In this document: in pieces, positions 1 to 8,451 of the stretch
Position numbering within the stretch: position 1 is the first letter of the stretch
Layout of the letters: each line of letters opens with the position of its first letter
NCBI GenBank assembly: GCA_947375135.1
Contig: CANCER010000002.1
Coordinates: 149,029 to 213,028 of the forward strand
Reading direction: 5' to 3'
DNA: 64,000 bases
DNA from: Comamonadaceae bacterium
GTDB taxonomy: Bacteria > Pseudomonadota > Gammaproteobacteria > Burkholderiales > Burkholderiaceae_C
Translations under genes and position numbers: made by a program
The notes under the pieces: model-generated
The model's input: the letters and a program-made list of their open reading frames with translations, nothing else
Databases searched by the model: none
What the model was told of the DNA's origin: nothing

Positions 1-389
1 AGCGGGCACCTGTGCAGCATCTTGCGGCTCTTGCGCCAGGTGGCATCCAGCACCACCAACCGCACTTCAGAGGGATCGGCGAGCTGCGCGGCGTCCAGCG
101 CTGCCGGGGCTGCGTGCCCGGCATAGCCGGTGGGCGGGTACAGCAGCACCGTGTACTTGGGCTCCTGCAGGGCCGCATGCAAGGCTTGGTCATCCAACAC
201 TTCGCCGACCAACAGGCGGCTGTGCGGAAGGCAGCGGTGCAACAAGCCGGCGCTGTTCTTGGCGTGCTGCACCTCCAGCGGGTGCTGCAGGATCAGCACC
301 TCCGTGGGCTGCACGACCGGCGTCACCCAGCGGCAAATACAGGTGCTTTGCGGACGCGCGCACCGGAGGCAGAGGAGGCGTTTATTCAC
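1..389 (-). CDS. DTW domain protein (tRNA-uridine aminocarboxypropyltransferase family), partial
   Basis: The gene runs off the left edge and is absent from the ORF track; I translated it by hand. From a GTG at 389 it reads VNKRLLCLRC, then a second cysteine cluster (STCICRW), and near the window end LVVLDATWRKS. This is the Cys-rich start plus D-x-T-W signature of DTW-domain proteins. E. coli TapT (YfiP) of this family transfers the 3-amino-3-carboxypropyl group of SAM to a tRNA uridine, giving acp3U. About 129 residues are present and the C-terminus is missing. The start is uncertain because the frame is open further upstream with another GTG. Family call is firm; the exact tRNA site is inference. 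Confidence 0.8.
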   Translation of the reverse strand, partial: MNKRLLCLRCARPQSTCICRWVTPVVQPTEVLILQHPLEVQHAKNSAGLLHRCLPHSRLLVGEVLDDQALHAALQEPKYTVLLYPPTGYAGHAAPAALDAAQLADPSEVRLVVLDATWRKSRKMLHRCP

Positions 390-560
390 GCGCGCCGGCC
401 CTGTGGCAAGGCCGATAGAAGGGAGGGCAGGAGTAGCACGGACGGGGTGCAGGCAGGGCACGGGTTGAAAAGGCCAGTGTAGCTGCGGCTCCTGTGCCGC
501 TTTGCAGGGCCCCTGCCGGCAGGTTTCGGGGCAAGCGGGGCCGGCACCGATAATCCCCCC
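390..560. other. intergenic region between DTW gene and dbpA
   Basis: About 170 bases between two divergent genes. It should hold both promoters, but I see no convincing hexamer pair and no strong terminator. The small ORFs listed here are shadows. Confidence 0.4.
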
Positions 561-1988
561 ATGACTGAAACCACCACCTCCGCGCCCATCACCCCCCCGA
601 CAGGCGCCAATGACTTCGCCCACCTGGCTTTGTCGCCCGCCATGCTGGCCAATTTGCAACAGCTGGGCTATACCTCCATGACCCCCATCCAGGCGGCCAG
701 CCTGCCCCTGGCCCTGGAAGGCAAAGACCTGATTGCCCAGGCCCAGACCGGCAGCGGCAAGACGGCCGCCTTCGCCCTGCCCCTGCTCTCCAAGCTGAAC
801 CCGCGCTGGTTTGCCGTGCAGGCCCTGGTGCTGTGCCCCACGCGTGAGCTGGCCGACCAGGTCACCACCGAGATCCGCCGCATTGCGCGCGCCGAGGAAA
901 ACATCAAGGTCGTGACGCTCTGCGGCGGCATTGCGCTGCGCGGCCAGCGCGCCTCGCTGGAGCATGGCGCGCACATTGTGGTGGGCACGCCCGGGCGCAT
1001 CATGGACCACCTGGAGCGCGGCTACCTGACGCTCGAAGGCCTGAACACCCTGGTGCTCGACGAAGCTGACCGCATGCTGGACATGGGCTTCTTCGACGAC
1101 ATCGCCAAGGTCATCCAACAAATGCCCAAAGAGCGCCAGACCCTGCTGTTCTCGGCCACCTATCCCGAGGGCATCGAGAAGCTGTCCAACCAGTTCATGC
1201 GCGCGCCACATCGCATCACCGTGGCGGCACCCAAGGCCGATAGCAAAATCGAGCAGCGCTTCTACCAGGTGGAGCGCATGACGCGCCTCAAAACCGTGGC
1301 CCAGTTGCTGAACCACTTCCGCCCGGTCAGCACCCTGGCCTTTTGCAACACCAAGCAGCAGTGCAAGGACCTGGTCACGCTGCTGCAGGAGCAGGGCTTT
1401 GCCGCCCTGGCCTTGTACGGCGAACTGGAGCAGCGCGAGCGCGACCAGGTGCTGGCGCAGTTTGCCAACCGCAGTTGCTCGGTGCTGGTGGCCACCGACG
1501 TGGCCTCGCGCGGGCTGGACATCAAGGAATTGGAAGCCGTCATCAACGTGGATATCACGCCCGACCCCGAGGTGCATGTGCACCGCGTGGGCCGCACCGG
1601 CCGCGCCGGTGAGTCCGGCCTGGCGCTCAGCCTGGCGACCATGAACGAGATGGGTTCTGTGGGCAAGATCGAGCAATACCAGAACAGCCCATCGGTCTGG
1701 TTCAAGGTGGAAGATCTGGTGCCGTCGAGCAAGGAGCCGCTGCTGCCGCCCATGGCCTGCCTGCAGATTCTGGGCGGACGCAAGGAAAAGATCCGCCCCG
1801 GCGACGTGCTGGGCGCACTCACCAGCGACGAGGGCGGCCCGGCCTACACGCGCGAGCAGATCGGCAAGATCCAGGTCACCGAGTTCTGCACCTTTGTCGC
1901 CGTCTCGCGCGAACTCGCCCAAGCGGCCTGCGCCAAGCTCAACGCCGGCAGCGTCAAGGGCAAGAGCGTGCGCGTGCGCATCCTGTAA
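561..1988 (+). CDS. dbpA: ATP-dependent RNA helicase DbpA
   Basis: DEAD-box helicase of 475 residues. Seen in order: Q-motif region GYTSMTPIQ (36-44), Walker A AQTGSGKT (61-68), PTREL, DEAD (167-170), SAT (198-200), and motif VI HRVGRTGR (341-348). The last ~80 residues (ILGGRKEKIRPGD to the end) match the DbpA C-terminal RNA-binding domain, which in E. coli recognises hairpin 92 of 23S rRNA during assembly of the large ribosomal subunit. The C-terminal domain distinguishes it from RhlE or SrmB. ATG at 561 is the first good start. It is monocistronic, about 150 bases before the next gene. Confidence 0.93.
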   Translation: MTETTTSAPITPPTGANDFAHLALSPAMLANLQQLGYTSMTPIQAASLPLALEGKDLIAQAQTGSGKTAAFALPLLSKLNPRWFAVQALVLCPTRELADQVTTEIRRIARAEENIKVVTLCGGIALRGQRASLEHGAHIVVGTPGRIMDHLERGYLTLEGLNTLVLDEADRMLDMGFFDDIAKVIQQMPKERQTLLFSATYPEGIEKLSNQFMRAPHRITVAAPKADSKIEQRFYQVERMTRLKTVAQLLNHFRPVSTLAFCNTKQQCKDLVTLLQEQGFAALALYGELEQRERDQVLAQFANRSCSVLVATDVASRGLDIKELEAVINVDITPDPEVHVHRVGRTGRAGESGLALSLATMNEMGSVGKIEQYQNSPSVWFKVEDLVPSSKEPLLPPMACLQILGGRKEKIRPGDVLGALTSDEGGPAYTREQIGKIQVTEFCTFVAVSRELAQAACAKLNAGSVKGKSVRVRIL

Positions 1989-2139
1989 CGTGGGGGACAA
2001 CAGCGTGCAGGGCAACTGTCGGCACGCTTTGTCTGTGCTGACCGGCTCTGGTCACAGGCGCTGCGGCGGCCGCACAAGCAATGAATCTGCGGCGCCGTTA
2101 GACTGCGGGACCACCCATCCCGGGTGATGGAAAAAACCT

Positions 2140-3003
2140 ATGCGCCCGCTGTACCGCACCTTCTTTGCCCAGGCCGAGTTCGACGCCCAATACAACCCGT
2201 CCATCGCCCTGCCCGACCCGACCGCACCCGGAAAGCACTTTGTCGCCACTGCCGGGCGCGCCCGGGCCGAGTTGCCCTGCACACTGGATGTGCCCTACGG
2301 CCCCACGCGGGAGGAGACGCTGGACATCTTTCCGGCAGCCCAACCCAACGCGCCGGTGTTCGTGTTTATCCACGGCGGCTACTGGCGCGCCCTTTCCAGC
2401 AAAGAATTCAGCGGCGTGGCGCTGGGTCTGCACGCGCAAGGCATCACCACCGTGGTGATCAACTACGCCCTGTGCCCGCGCGTGACGATTGACGAGATCG
2501 TGCGCCAAACCCGCGCCGCCCTGGCCTGGACGCTGCGCAATATCCAAAGCTACGGCGGCGACCCGGCGCGGGTGGCGATTGGCGGCCACTCCGCCGGTGG
2601 CCATCTGACGGCCATGGCCTTGCAGACCGACTGGGCAGAAGACTACGGTCTGCCGCAAGACCCGTTTGTGGCCGCCATTCCCTTCAGCGGCCTGTTTGAT
2701 ATCGAGCCCCTGCGCTACAGCTATCTGCAGCCGCAAATCCAACTCGATGAGGGCATCATCCGCCGCAACTCACCGGCCTTCTCGGTGCGGCCCTGCAAGA
2801 CACCGCTCTGGATTACCTGGGGTGGTGCCGAGACGTCCGAGTTCGCGCGCCAGGCAGAGATGTACCACCAGGCGTGGCAGGCCGCAGGCAACGCGTCCGA
2901 ACTGCGCGCCATGCCGGGGGCCAACCACTTCACCGTGATTGCCGGACTTGAAGATGGCGACAGTGGTGTGTGCCGCTGGCTGGCAGAGAAGCTCAAGGCA
3001 TGA
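2140..3003 (+). CDS. alpha/beta hydrolase, arylformamidase-like
   Basis: 287-residue serine hydrolase. HGGYW (78-82) forms the oxyanion-hole loop and GGHSAGG carries the nucleophile Ser151; a late His in PGANHF is the probable triad base. The HGGYW plus GHSAG arrangement and the spacing resemble kynurenine formamidase (AFMID/BNA7-type), which hydrolyses N-formylkynurenine in tryptophan breakdown. No other tryptophan-catabolism gene is nearby, so the substrate is inferred only. The stop overlaps the start of the next gene (ATGA), suggesting translational coupling. Confidence 0.75.
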   Translation: MRPLYRTFFAQAEFDAQYNPSIALPDPTAPGKHFVATAGRARAELPCTLDVPYGPTREETLDIFPAAQPNAPVFVFIHGGYWRALSSKEFSGVALGLHAQGITTVVINYALCPRVTIDEIVRQTRAALAWTLRNIQSYGGDPARVAIGGHSAGGHLTAMALQTDWAEDYGLPQDPFVAAIPFSGLFDIEPLRYSYLQPQIQLDEGIIRRNSPAFSVRPCKTPLWITWGGAETSEFARQAEMYHQAWQAAGNASELRAMPGANHFTVIAGLEDGDSGVCRWLAEKLKA

Positions 3004-3695
3004 GCAGCCCTGTGCAGTTTGTCTGCCGGCGCGGGTATGTGTTTGCAGGCCTGGTGGCGTGCCTCACACTGCTTTGTGCAAGCGCTTGGTCCGCGAACAC
3101 CCGCACCGAAGGGGACGGTCAAGCCTGTTGTGGCCCCATCAGCCCTGCGGCCCAAGACTTGGCGCGTTTTCTGGATGACTCCGGCGTGGACCATCTGTGG
3201 CTGGCGCACCAGCATGTGAACTGGGAAAGCGGTGAGCCGGACCGCCCGCCGGACTATGCCGGCTCTGGACGGGCCACGCATTGCAGCGCCTACGCTGCAG
3301 CCATGGGCAAGCGCCTGGGCATCTACATGCTGCGCCCACCGGCGCACTCCGCCGCCCTGCTGGCCAGCGCGCAAACCCTGTGGTTCTCCAGCGCGGAAGG
3401 CACGCGCCGGGGATGGGAAGAACTTGCCGGTGCGCAAGCCGCGCAAAGCCGCGCCAATGCAGGCGCTCTGGTGGTCATTTCCTATGCCAGCCCCAATCCG
3501 AGCAGGCCGGGACATATTGCAATCGTGCGCCCATCGCTGAAAACGAAGCAGCAACTGCAAGACGAAGGCCCGCAAATCGCCCAAGCTGGTGCCCTCAACA
3601 GCACGAACGACACCGCGCTGCGTGGCTTTGCACGCCACCCCGGAGCCTGGCCGGATGGCGTGCGGTATTTCGGGCATGTTGTGCCCGGGCGCTGA
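3000..3695 (+). CDS. secreted cysteine-peptidase/amidase-like protein
   Basis: The track starts this ORF at 2970, but the ATG at 3000 overlaps the upstream stop (ATGA) and places a signal peptide at the very N-terminus (hydrophobic FAGLVACLTLLCASAWSA), giving 231 residues. A papain-like layout is visible: Cys95 in RATHCSAYA, His172 in GHIAIV, and an Asn/Thr-rich strand ALNSTND near 200. This resembles NlpC/P60- or CHAP-type peptidoglycan amidases, but I cannot assign a family with certainty. Predicted exported, perhaps acting on the cell wall. The gene order links it to the formamidase-like gene only by translational overlap. Confidence 0.55.
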   Translation: MSSPVQFVCRRGYVFAGLVACLTLLCASAWSANTRTEGDGQACCGPISPAAQDLARFLDDSGVDHLWLAHQHVNWESGEPDRPPDYAGSGRATHCSAYAAAMGKRLGIYMLRPPAHSAALLASAQTLWFSSAEGTRRGWEELAGAQAAQSRANAGALVVISYASPNPSRPGHIAIVRPSLKTKQQLQDEGPQIAQAGALNSTNDTALRGFARHPGAWPDGVRYFGHVVPGR

Positions 3696-3724
3696 AGCGC
3701 CGCGAGGCCACGGCAAGCTGGCGG

Positions 3725-4459
3725 CTAAAGGCCAGTAGCCGCCAGTTCCGCCGATACCCCGCTCCAGGCGAAGTCAAAGACCTTGGACGCCTGCAGCGTT
3801 TCCTGCTGCGCCTGAAGCAACGCGTGGGAAACACCGGCCAGCACGCTGTCGATGACCGGCACCGCCACGACGGGCTGGAGTGCCGCTGCCATGCCGGCCA
3901 GACCGGCGCCGCCCAGAATCACCGTCTGCACACCCCAGCGGCTTGCTGCCTCGTTGCAGGCCCGCGCCAGCAGCACCTGCGCGGCCAGCGGATCGGCCGC
4001 CAGTTCGGCGCCGGTGGCGGTGACGGTGTGGATGCCGGCCAGTTGCGGGCCAAAGCCCAGGCTGTGGGCCAGTCGCTCCAGCATGGGCTTCCAGCGTTCG
4101 CCACCGGTGACAATGGCAAAGCGGCCTTGCGCTGCCGCCGCGATGAACGAGGCCTCGGCCAGGCCGGTCACCGGCAGTTGGCTGACCTGGCGCAGGGCCA
4201 GGAGGCCGGGGTCGCCAAAGCAGCCGATCAGCACACTGTCAAAGCGCTCCTGCCCCGGCGCAAGGGCTGCCGCCCAGGCGTCCAGCGTAGCGTGGCCGGC
4301 CACGGCGTAGCTGGCCTCACAGGAAATATAGGGCGCACCAAAGCGTGCAGTGCGGGTGTTGATGGACACCTGCGACCCGGCTGCCGCCTGTGCGTGCATT
4401 TGGATCAGCGCGCTGATGGCGGCGGAGGTGTTCGGGTTGATCAGCAGCAGGCGGCGCAT
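3725..4459 (-). CDS. Asp/Glu/hydantoin racemase family protein, second catalytic Cys replaced by Gly
   Basis: 244 residues; opens with LLLINPNTS, the family's phosphate/substrate loop. Racemases of this family use two cysteines acting from opposite faces. The first is present (Cys80 in LIGCFGD). At the second site the sequence reads VILGGAGLAG, so residue 184 is Gly where LGCAG is expected; I checked this on the DNA (ggc ggc gcc). Arylmalonate decarboxylase also has one Cys of the pair, but it keeps the other one. The protein may be an isomerase, decarboxylase or hydrolase rather than a true racemase. It is the last gene of the leftward ABC operon, 3 nt after the GntR gene. Confidence 0.8.
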   Translation of the reverse strand: MRRLLLINPNTSAAISALIQMHAQAAAGSQVSINTRTARFGAPYISCEASYAVAGHATLDAWAAALAPGQERFDSVLIGCFGDPGLLALRQVSQLPVTGLAEASFIAAAAQGRFAIVTGGERWKPMLERLAHSLGFGPQLAGIHTVTATGAELAADPLAAQVLLARACNEAASRWGVQTVILGGAGLAGMAAALQPVVAVPVIDSVLAGVSHALLQAQQETLQASKVFDFAWSGVSAELAATGL

Positions 4460-4462
4460 GGC

Positions 4463-5182
4463 TCAGGCGTCCACAAGGTTCAAGGGTTCGGAACCGAACA
4501 GTTGCAGCAAGTCCGGCACCGCGTCATCGGCCCGGCTGAATTGCAGCTGCGACTCAAGCTGCGCCAAGTGCGCGTCCATCAGGCGCGCGGCTTCTCTGGC
4601 ATCGCGCAGGCGGATGGCGTCCAGCAGGGCGCGGTGTTCCTGGCAGCCGCAGCGGCTGGCGTCGGACTGCGGCTGGACGTCGGCCCGGTAGGTCATCAGG
4701 ATCAGCGAGGTGCGCGATATCAGCTTGCGCAGGATGCGACCCAGGGTTTGGTGCTGCGAGGCGTTGGCAATGTGCAAATGGAAATCGCCGGAGAGGCGGA
4801 TGGCGCGGCGCATGTCACCCGCGTGGCGGGCCTCTTCTTCCTGGGCAATGCATTGCGACAGCACGGCAATGTCTTGGGCGCTGGCCTTGGCAATAAAGCA
4901 GGCAATCAGCGTGGGCTCGACCAGGCGGCGCACCTCAAACACTTCCCGCGCCTCGGCCTCGGTGGGCTGGGCCACGGTGGCGCCGCGGTTGGGCGTGAGG
5001 GTCACGATCTGCTCGTTGGCCAGGCGCACCAGCACCGGGCGTATGCGCGTGCGCGAGACGCCAAAGGCGGTGGCAAGGCGGTCCTCCACGAGCTTGGTGC
5101 CGGGCGGCAGGCGGTGGTCGAGAATGGTCTCGACCATGCGCTCGTAAATGTCGTTCTCGGTCAGCAGCACGGGTTCGCTCAT
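4463..5182 (-). CDS. GntR-family transcriptional regulator (FCD subfamily)
   Basis: 239 residues. The N-terminal winged helix has the recognition-helix segment LATAFGVSRTRIRPVL. The helical FCD ligand-binding domain follows (EVFEVRRLVEPTLI, then FHLHIANASQH with metal/ligand histidines). FCD regulators usually repress catabolic operons and release DNA on binding the substrate. The start overlaps the permease stop (ATGA), so it is translated with the transporter. It probably controls the locus through the repeated motif near 9.50-9.62 kb. Confidence 0.88.
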   Translation of the reverse strand: MSEPVLLTENDIYERMVETILDHRLPPGTKLVEDRLATAFGVSRTRIRPVLVRLANEQIVTLTPNRGATVAQPTEAEAREVFEVRRLVEPTLIACFIAKASAQDIAVLSQCIAQEEEARHAGDMRRAIRLSGDFHLHIANASQHQTLGRILRKLISRTSLILMTYRADVQPQSDASRCGCQEHRALLDAIRLRDAREAARLMDAHLAQLESQLQFSRADDAVPDLLQLFGSEPLNLVDA

Positions 5183-6063
5183 GGCGCGTGCTGCGCTTTC
5201 TGGCGGCGGGCCAAGAGGCTGGACAGGCCGACTGCGAGGCCCATGACGACGAAGGACACCACCATGGTGACGGTACCCAGCGCGTAGATCGAGGGCGTAG
5301 TCACCGTGGTGGTGAGGCCCTGCAGTTCCAGCGGCAAGGTGTTGACGTCGCCAATGGCCTGCGAGGTGCGCGCAATCTCGTCCCAGCTGAGTGTGAAGCC
5401 GAACATGCCAATGCCAACCACGGACGGCGCAATCAGCGGCAGCACCACATGCCGGAAGCCCTGCCAGGGTGTGGCACCGAGGTCGCGCGCCGCTTCTTCA
5501 TAGGCGGGGTTGAAACGGTTGAAGATGGCAAACATGATGAGCAAGCCAAAGGGCAGCGTCCAGGTCAGGTGGGCACCGAGTGCCGAGGTGTAGATCCCCA
5601 GGGCCGTGCCGTAGTTGTCCAGCGTGTCCTGCAGGCCCCAGGCCTCCAGCAACTTCTTGATGCCGCTGTCGAGCAGGCGGAACTCCAGGCCAATGCCCAG
5701 CGACACGATGATGGACGGCATGATCAGGCTGGCCACCACGATAAAGAACAGAAGGCTGCCGCCGCTGAGCTTCTTGCGAAAGGCCAGGCCGGCCAACACC
5801 GAGAACACCACGGTGAAGGCCATCACCGTCAGACCCAGGCCGAGCGAGCGCCACAGGGCCGAACCGATGTCCACCGAGCCCAGGCCATCGGCCAACTTGT
5901 AAAACCAGTGCAACGACCAGCCGCGCATGGGGAATGTCAGCCCGCCTTCGGGGCCCTGAAAACTCAGCACCACGATGACCAGCATGGGCCCGTAGAGGAA
6001 CAGCACATAAGCGGCGAAGAAGATCGCCAGCAGCCAGAAACCGGGGGCTTTCTTTTGGGTCAT
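5179..6063 (-). CDS. ABC transporter permease (PotC-type)
   Basis: 294-residue inner-membrane protein with about six hydrophobic segments and the cytoplasmic EAA loop (YEEAARDLGATPWQGFRHV) that docks on the ATPase. It resembles the second permease of spermidine/putrescine-type importers. It sits 88 nt downstream of the partner permease and overlaps the GntR start by 4 nt. Polyamine specificity cannot be inferred from the permease alone. Confidence 0.88.
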   Translation of the reverse strand: MTQKKAPGFWLLAIFFAAYVLFLYGPMLVIVVLSFQGPEGGLTFPMRGWSLHWFYKLADGLGSVDIGSALWRSLGLGLTVMAFTVVFSVLAGLAFRKKLSGGSLLFFIVVASLIMPSIIVSLGIGLEFRLLDSGIKKLLEAWGLQDTLDNYGTALGIYTSALGAHLTWTLPFGLLIMFAIFNRFNPAYEEAARDLGATPWQGFRHVVLPLIAPSVVGIGMFGFTLSWDEIARTSQAIGDVNTLPLELQGLTTTVTTPSIYALGTVTMVVSFVVMGLAVGLSSLLARRQKAQHAP

Positions 6064-6151
6064 GGCAATGCCCGCCCGGCCGCCCGTAGGGCATTGCGCG
6101 CCCCCTCGGGGGGAAGCGAGTTACACGAAGTGATGAGCGTGGGGGTCATGT

Positions 6152-7072
6152 TCACAATTCTTTCCGGATGTCGACCATGCGGGTCAGCGCCCAGATGATC
6201 ATCAGCACCACCGACAGCAGGATCACCGCATTGGCAGCCGCCAGCGGAAACTGCAGATACGAGGTCTGCACCTGGATGATCTTGCCGACCGAGGCAATCT
6301 GCTGCCCGCCCATCACGCCGATGGTGACGAAGTCGCCCATGACGATGGTGATGACGAAGATGGAGCCGATGATGATACCGGTGCGGCACAGCGGCACGAT
6401 CACATTCCACAGCGTCTGCCAGGCCGTGGCACCGCTGTCGGCAGCGGCTTCGAGCAGGCTGCGGTCTATGCGCATCATGGAGTTGAAGATGGGCACGATC
6501 ATGAAGGTGGAAAACAAATGCACAAAGGCCAGCGTGACCGAGAAGCTGGAAAACAGCAGCCACTCCACCGGCTGGTCCACCGCACCCAGTCGCATCAACG
6601 CGTCATTGACCAGGCCGTTGCGGCCCAGCAGCGGCACCCAGGCAATCATGCGGATCACATTCGAGGTCCAGAACGGAATCGTGCACAGCACGAACAGCAC
6701 CACCTGCACGCCGCTGGAGCGCACATGGAAGGCGAGGAAATAGGAAACGGTAAAGCCCACCAGGAGCGTGAGCAACCAGACCATCACGCTGAACTTCAGC
6801 GTGGACAAATAGGTCTTGAGGGTGACGCACAGGTCGTCACCGGAGAGGCAGCCGTCAAACACGGCGATGTAATTCTTGAACGTGAAGTCTGGCAGCATTT
6901 CGTACTGGTTGTAGTCCCAGAAGCTGACCATCAGCACCAGCGCCAAAGGGATCAAAAAGAACAGCGCAAACACGGTCGTCAAAGGCAGCGCCTGCCACCA
7001 GGCCGCAAGGCTGCGGCCTGGTGCGCGGGCAGACACCGGGTGTGCGTTGGGTACGGGAGAACTCATATGCAA
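6152..7072 (-). CDS. ABC transporter permease (PotB-type)
   Basis: 306 residues. A cytoplasmic N-terminal extension precedes the first membrane segment (TTVFALFFLIPLALVLMV), followed by about five more. The EAA-like loop is LLEAAADSGATAWQTLWNV. It is the first permease of the importer and forms the translocation channel with the following gene. It lies 25 nt after the binding-protein gene in the leftward operon. Confidence 0.88.
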   Translation of the reverse strand: MHMSSPVPNAHPVSARAPGRSLAAWWQALPLTTVFALFFLIPLALVLMVSFWDYNQYEMLPDFTFKNYIAVFDGCLSGDDLCVTLKTYLSTLKFSVMVWLLTLLVGFTVSYFLAFHVRSSGVQVVLFVLCTIPFWTSNVIRMIAWVPLLGRNGLVNDALMRLGAVDQPVEWLLFSSFSVTLAFVHLFSTFMIVPIFNSMMRIDRSLLEAAADSGATAWQTLWNVIVPLCRTGIIIGSIFVITIVMGDFVTIGVMGGQQIASVGKIIQVQTSYLQFPLAAANAVILLSVVLMIIWALTRMVDIRKEL

Positions 7073-7097
7073 ATCACTTCGGTGCCTTGTTCAACAT

Positions 7098-8378
7098 TTA
7101 CGCTGCGACGAACTCATTCCACTTCTGGACCATGTAGGCGTTCTCGTCCATCACGGCATTCCAGCAGGCGATGCCGCCCATGCGCGCTTCGTAGCTGCCG
7201 CCGTCGCGCACTTCGCCCTTCTTGGCCAGCAGGTCGCCATGCGGGCTCTTGATGTCTTGCGCTGCGGGTTTGCCTTCCATCCAGTAGGCCCATTCGTAGG
7301 CTTCCATCTTGGACTTGGCGGTATCCAGCACGGCGCTGTAGTAACCCTGGCGGTTCAGGTAGGCACCGGCCCAGCCGTCGAGGAACCAGTTGATGAACTC
7401 ATAGGCACCGTCCAGCTTTTTGCCGGACAGCGTAGCGGGCAGGCCGAAGCCGGAAGCCCAGGCGCGATAGCCTTCTTTGAGCGGCTGGAAGGTGCAGGCA
7501 ATACCCTTGGTGCGCACGGCCGTCACGGCGGGAGACCACATGGACTGGATCACCACTTCGCCGGAGGCCATCAGGTTGACGGACTCGTTGAAGTCTTTCC
7601 ACAGGCTGCGGAACTGGCCTTGTTTTTTGGCTTCAATCAGGGTCTTGATGGTCAGGTCAATTTCCTTCTTGGTCATGTTGCCCTTGTCGGGGTACTTGTA
7701 GATGCCCATGGCTTCCACGACCATGGCAGCGTCCATGATGCCAATGGAAGGGATGTTCAGGATGGCGGCCTTGCCCTTGAATTCGGGGTTCAGCAACTCG
7801 GCCCAGGACGTGATGGGGCGCTTGATCAGGTCGGGGCGGATGCCCAGGGTGTCGGCGTTGTAGACGGTGGGGATCAGCGACATGAACTGCGTCGGCGTGG
7901 CGGAGAACTTCTTGCTGCGCTCGCCTTCCAGGTAGATCACCTTCTTGGGAGCTGTTCCCTGGTCGCCAACCTTCTTGCCGGCCACGGTGCCGGTGGTGAA
8001 CAGGCTGGTGATCTTGTCGGCGTTCTTGATGCGCTTGGTGTCAATGCCCTTGAGGTTGCCGGTGGGCACAATGTTCTTGAGCGAGAAGTACTCGGAGTCG
8101 ATCAGGTCGAAGCTGTTGGGCGCGGTGACGGCGCGCTTGGTGACGTCGTCGGTGGTGACTGCCACGTACTGGATTTCAATGCCGGTGTCGGCCTTGAACT
8201 TGTCGGCGATTTCCTTGTCCTGGTTCACTGCCGTGCCCAGGTAGCGCAGCACGATTTTTTCCTGTGCGTGGACAGCCGGGAACATGCCGGCGGCCAGAAT
8301 GCCGGCCGTGCCCTTGAGCACGGTGCGGCGTTGCAGGGCGAGGGCGTCAAGGGAAGCGTCTTTGATGATGTCTGACAT
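7098..8378 (-). CDS. ABC transporter substrate-binding protein (PotD-like), Tat-exported
   Basis: 426 residues of the spermidine/putrescine-binding superfamily (type 2 periplasmic binding fold). The N-terminus has a twin-arginine signal (QRRTVLKGTAG, residues 16-26) and a probable cleavage after AVHA (about 38), so it should be exported folded through Tat, which is unusual for a PotD-like protein. A Shine-Dalgarno AAAGGAG lies upstream of the ATG. It delivers the substrate to the two permeases. Ligand unknown; the neighbouring enzymes point to an amide or ureide rather than a polyamine. Confidence 0.87.
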   Translation of the reverse strand: MSDIIKDASLDALALQRRTVLKGTAGILAAGMFPAVHAQEKIVLRYLGTAVNQDKEIADKFKADTGIEIQYVAVTTDDVTKRAVTAPNSFDLIDSEYFSLKNIVPTGNLKGIDTKRIKNADKITSLFTTGTVAGKKVGDQGTAPKKVIYLEGERSKKFSATPTQFMSLIPTVYNADTLGIRPDLIKRPITSWAELLNPEFKGKAAILNIPSIGIMDAAMVVEAMGIYKYPDKGNMTKKEIDLTIKTLIEAKKQGQFRSLWKDFNESVNLMASGEVVIQSMWSPAVTAVRTKGIACTFQPLKEGYRAWASGFGLPATLSGKKLDGAYEFINWFLDGWAGAYLNRQGYYSAVLDTAKSKMEAYEWAYWMEGKPAAQDIKSPHGDLLAKKGEVRDGGSYEARMGGIACWNAVMDENAYMVQKWNEFVAA

Positions 8379-8451
8379 GGGAGGAGACTCCTTTGGGGTG
8401 GTGAAACTTCTTGCGAAGGGTGGGGAACGGGATGGGGAACTCGGGTGCTAA

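Noticed and set aside
3281-5287. 668-residue plus-strand ORF
   Set aside because: It is antisense to the racemase-family and GntR genes, both with clear family motifs; a high-GC shadow frame.
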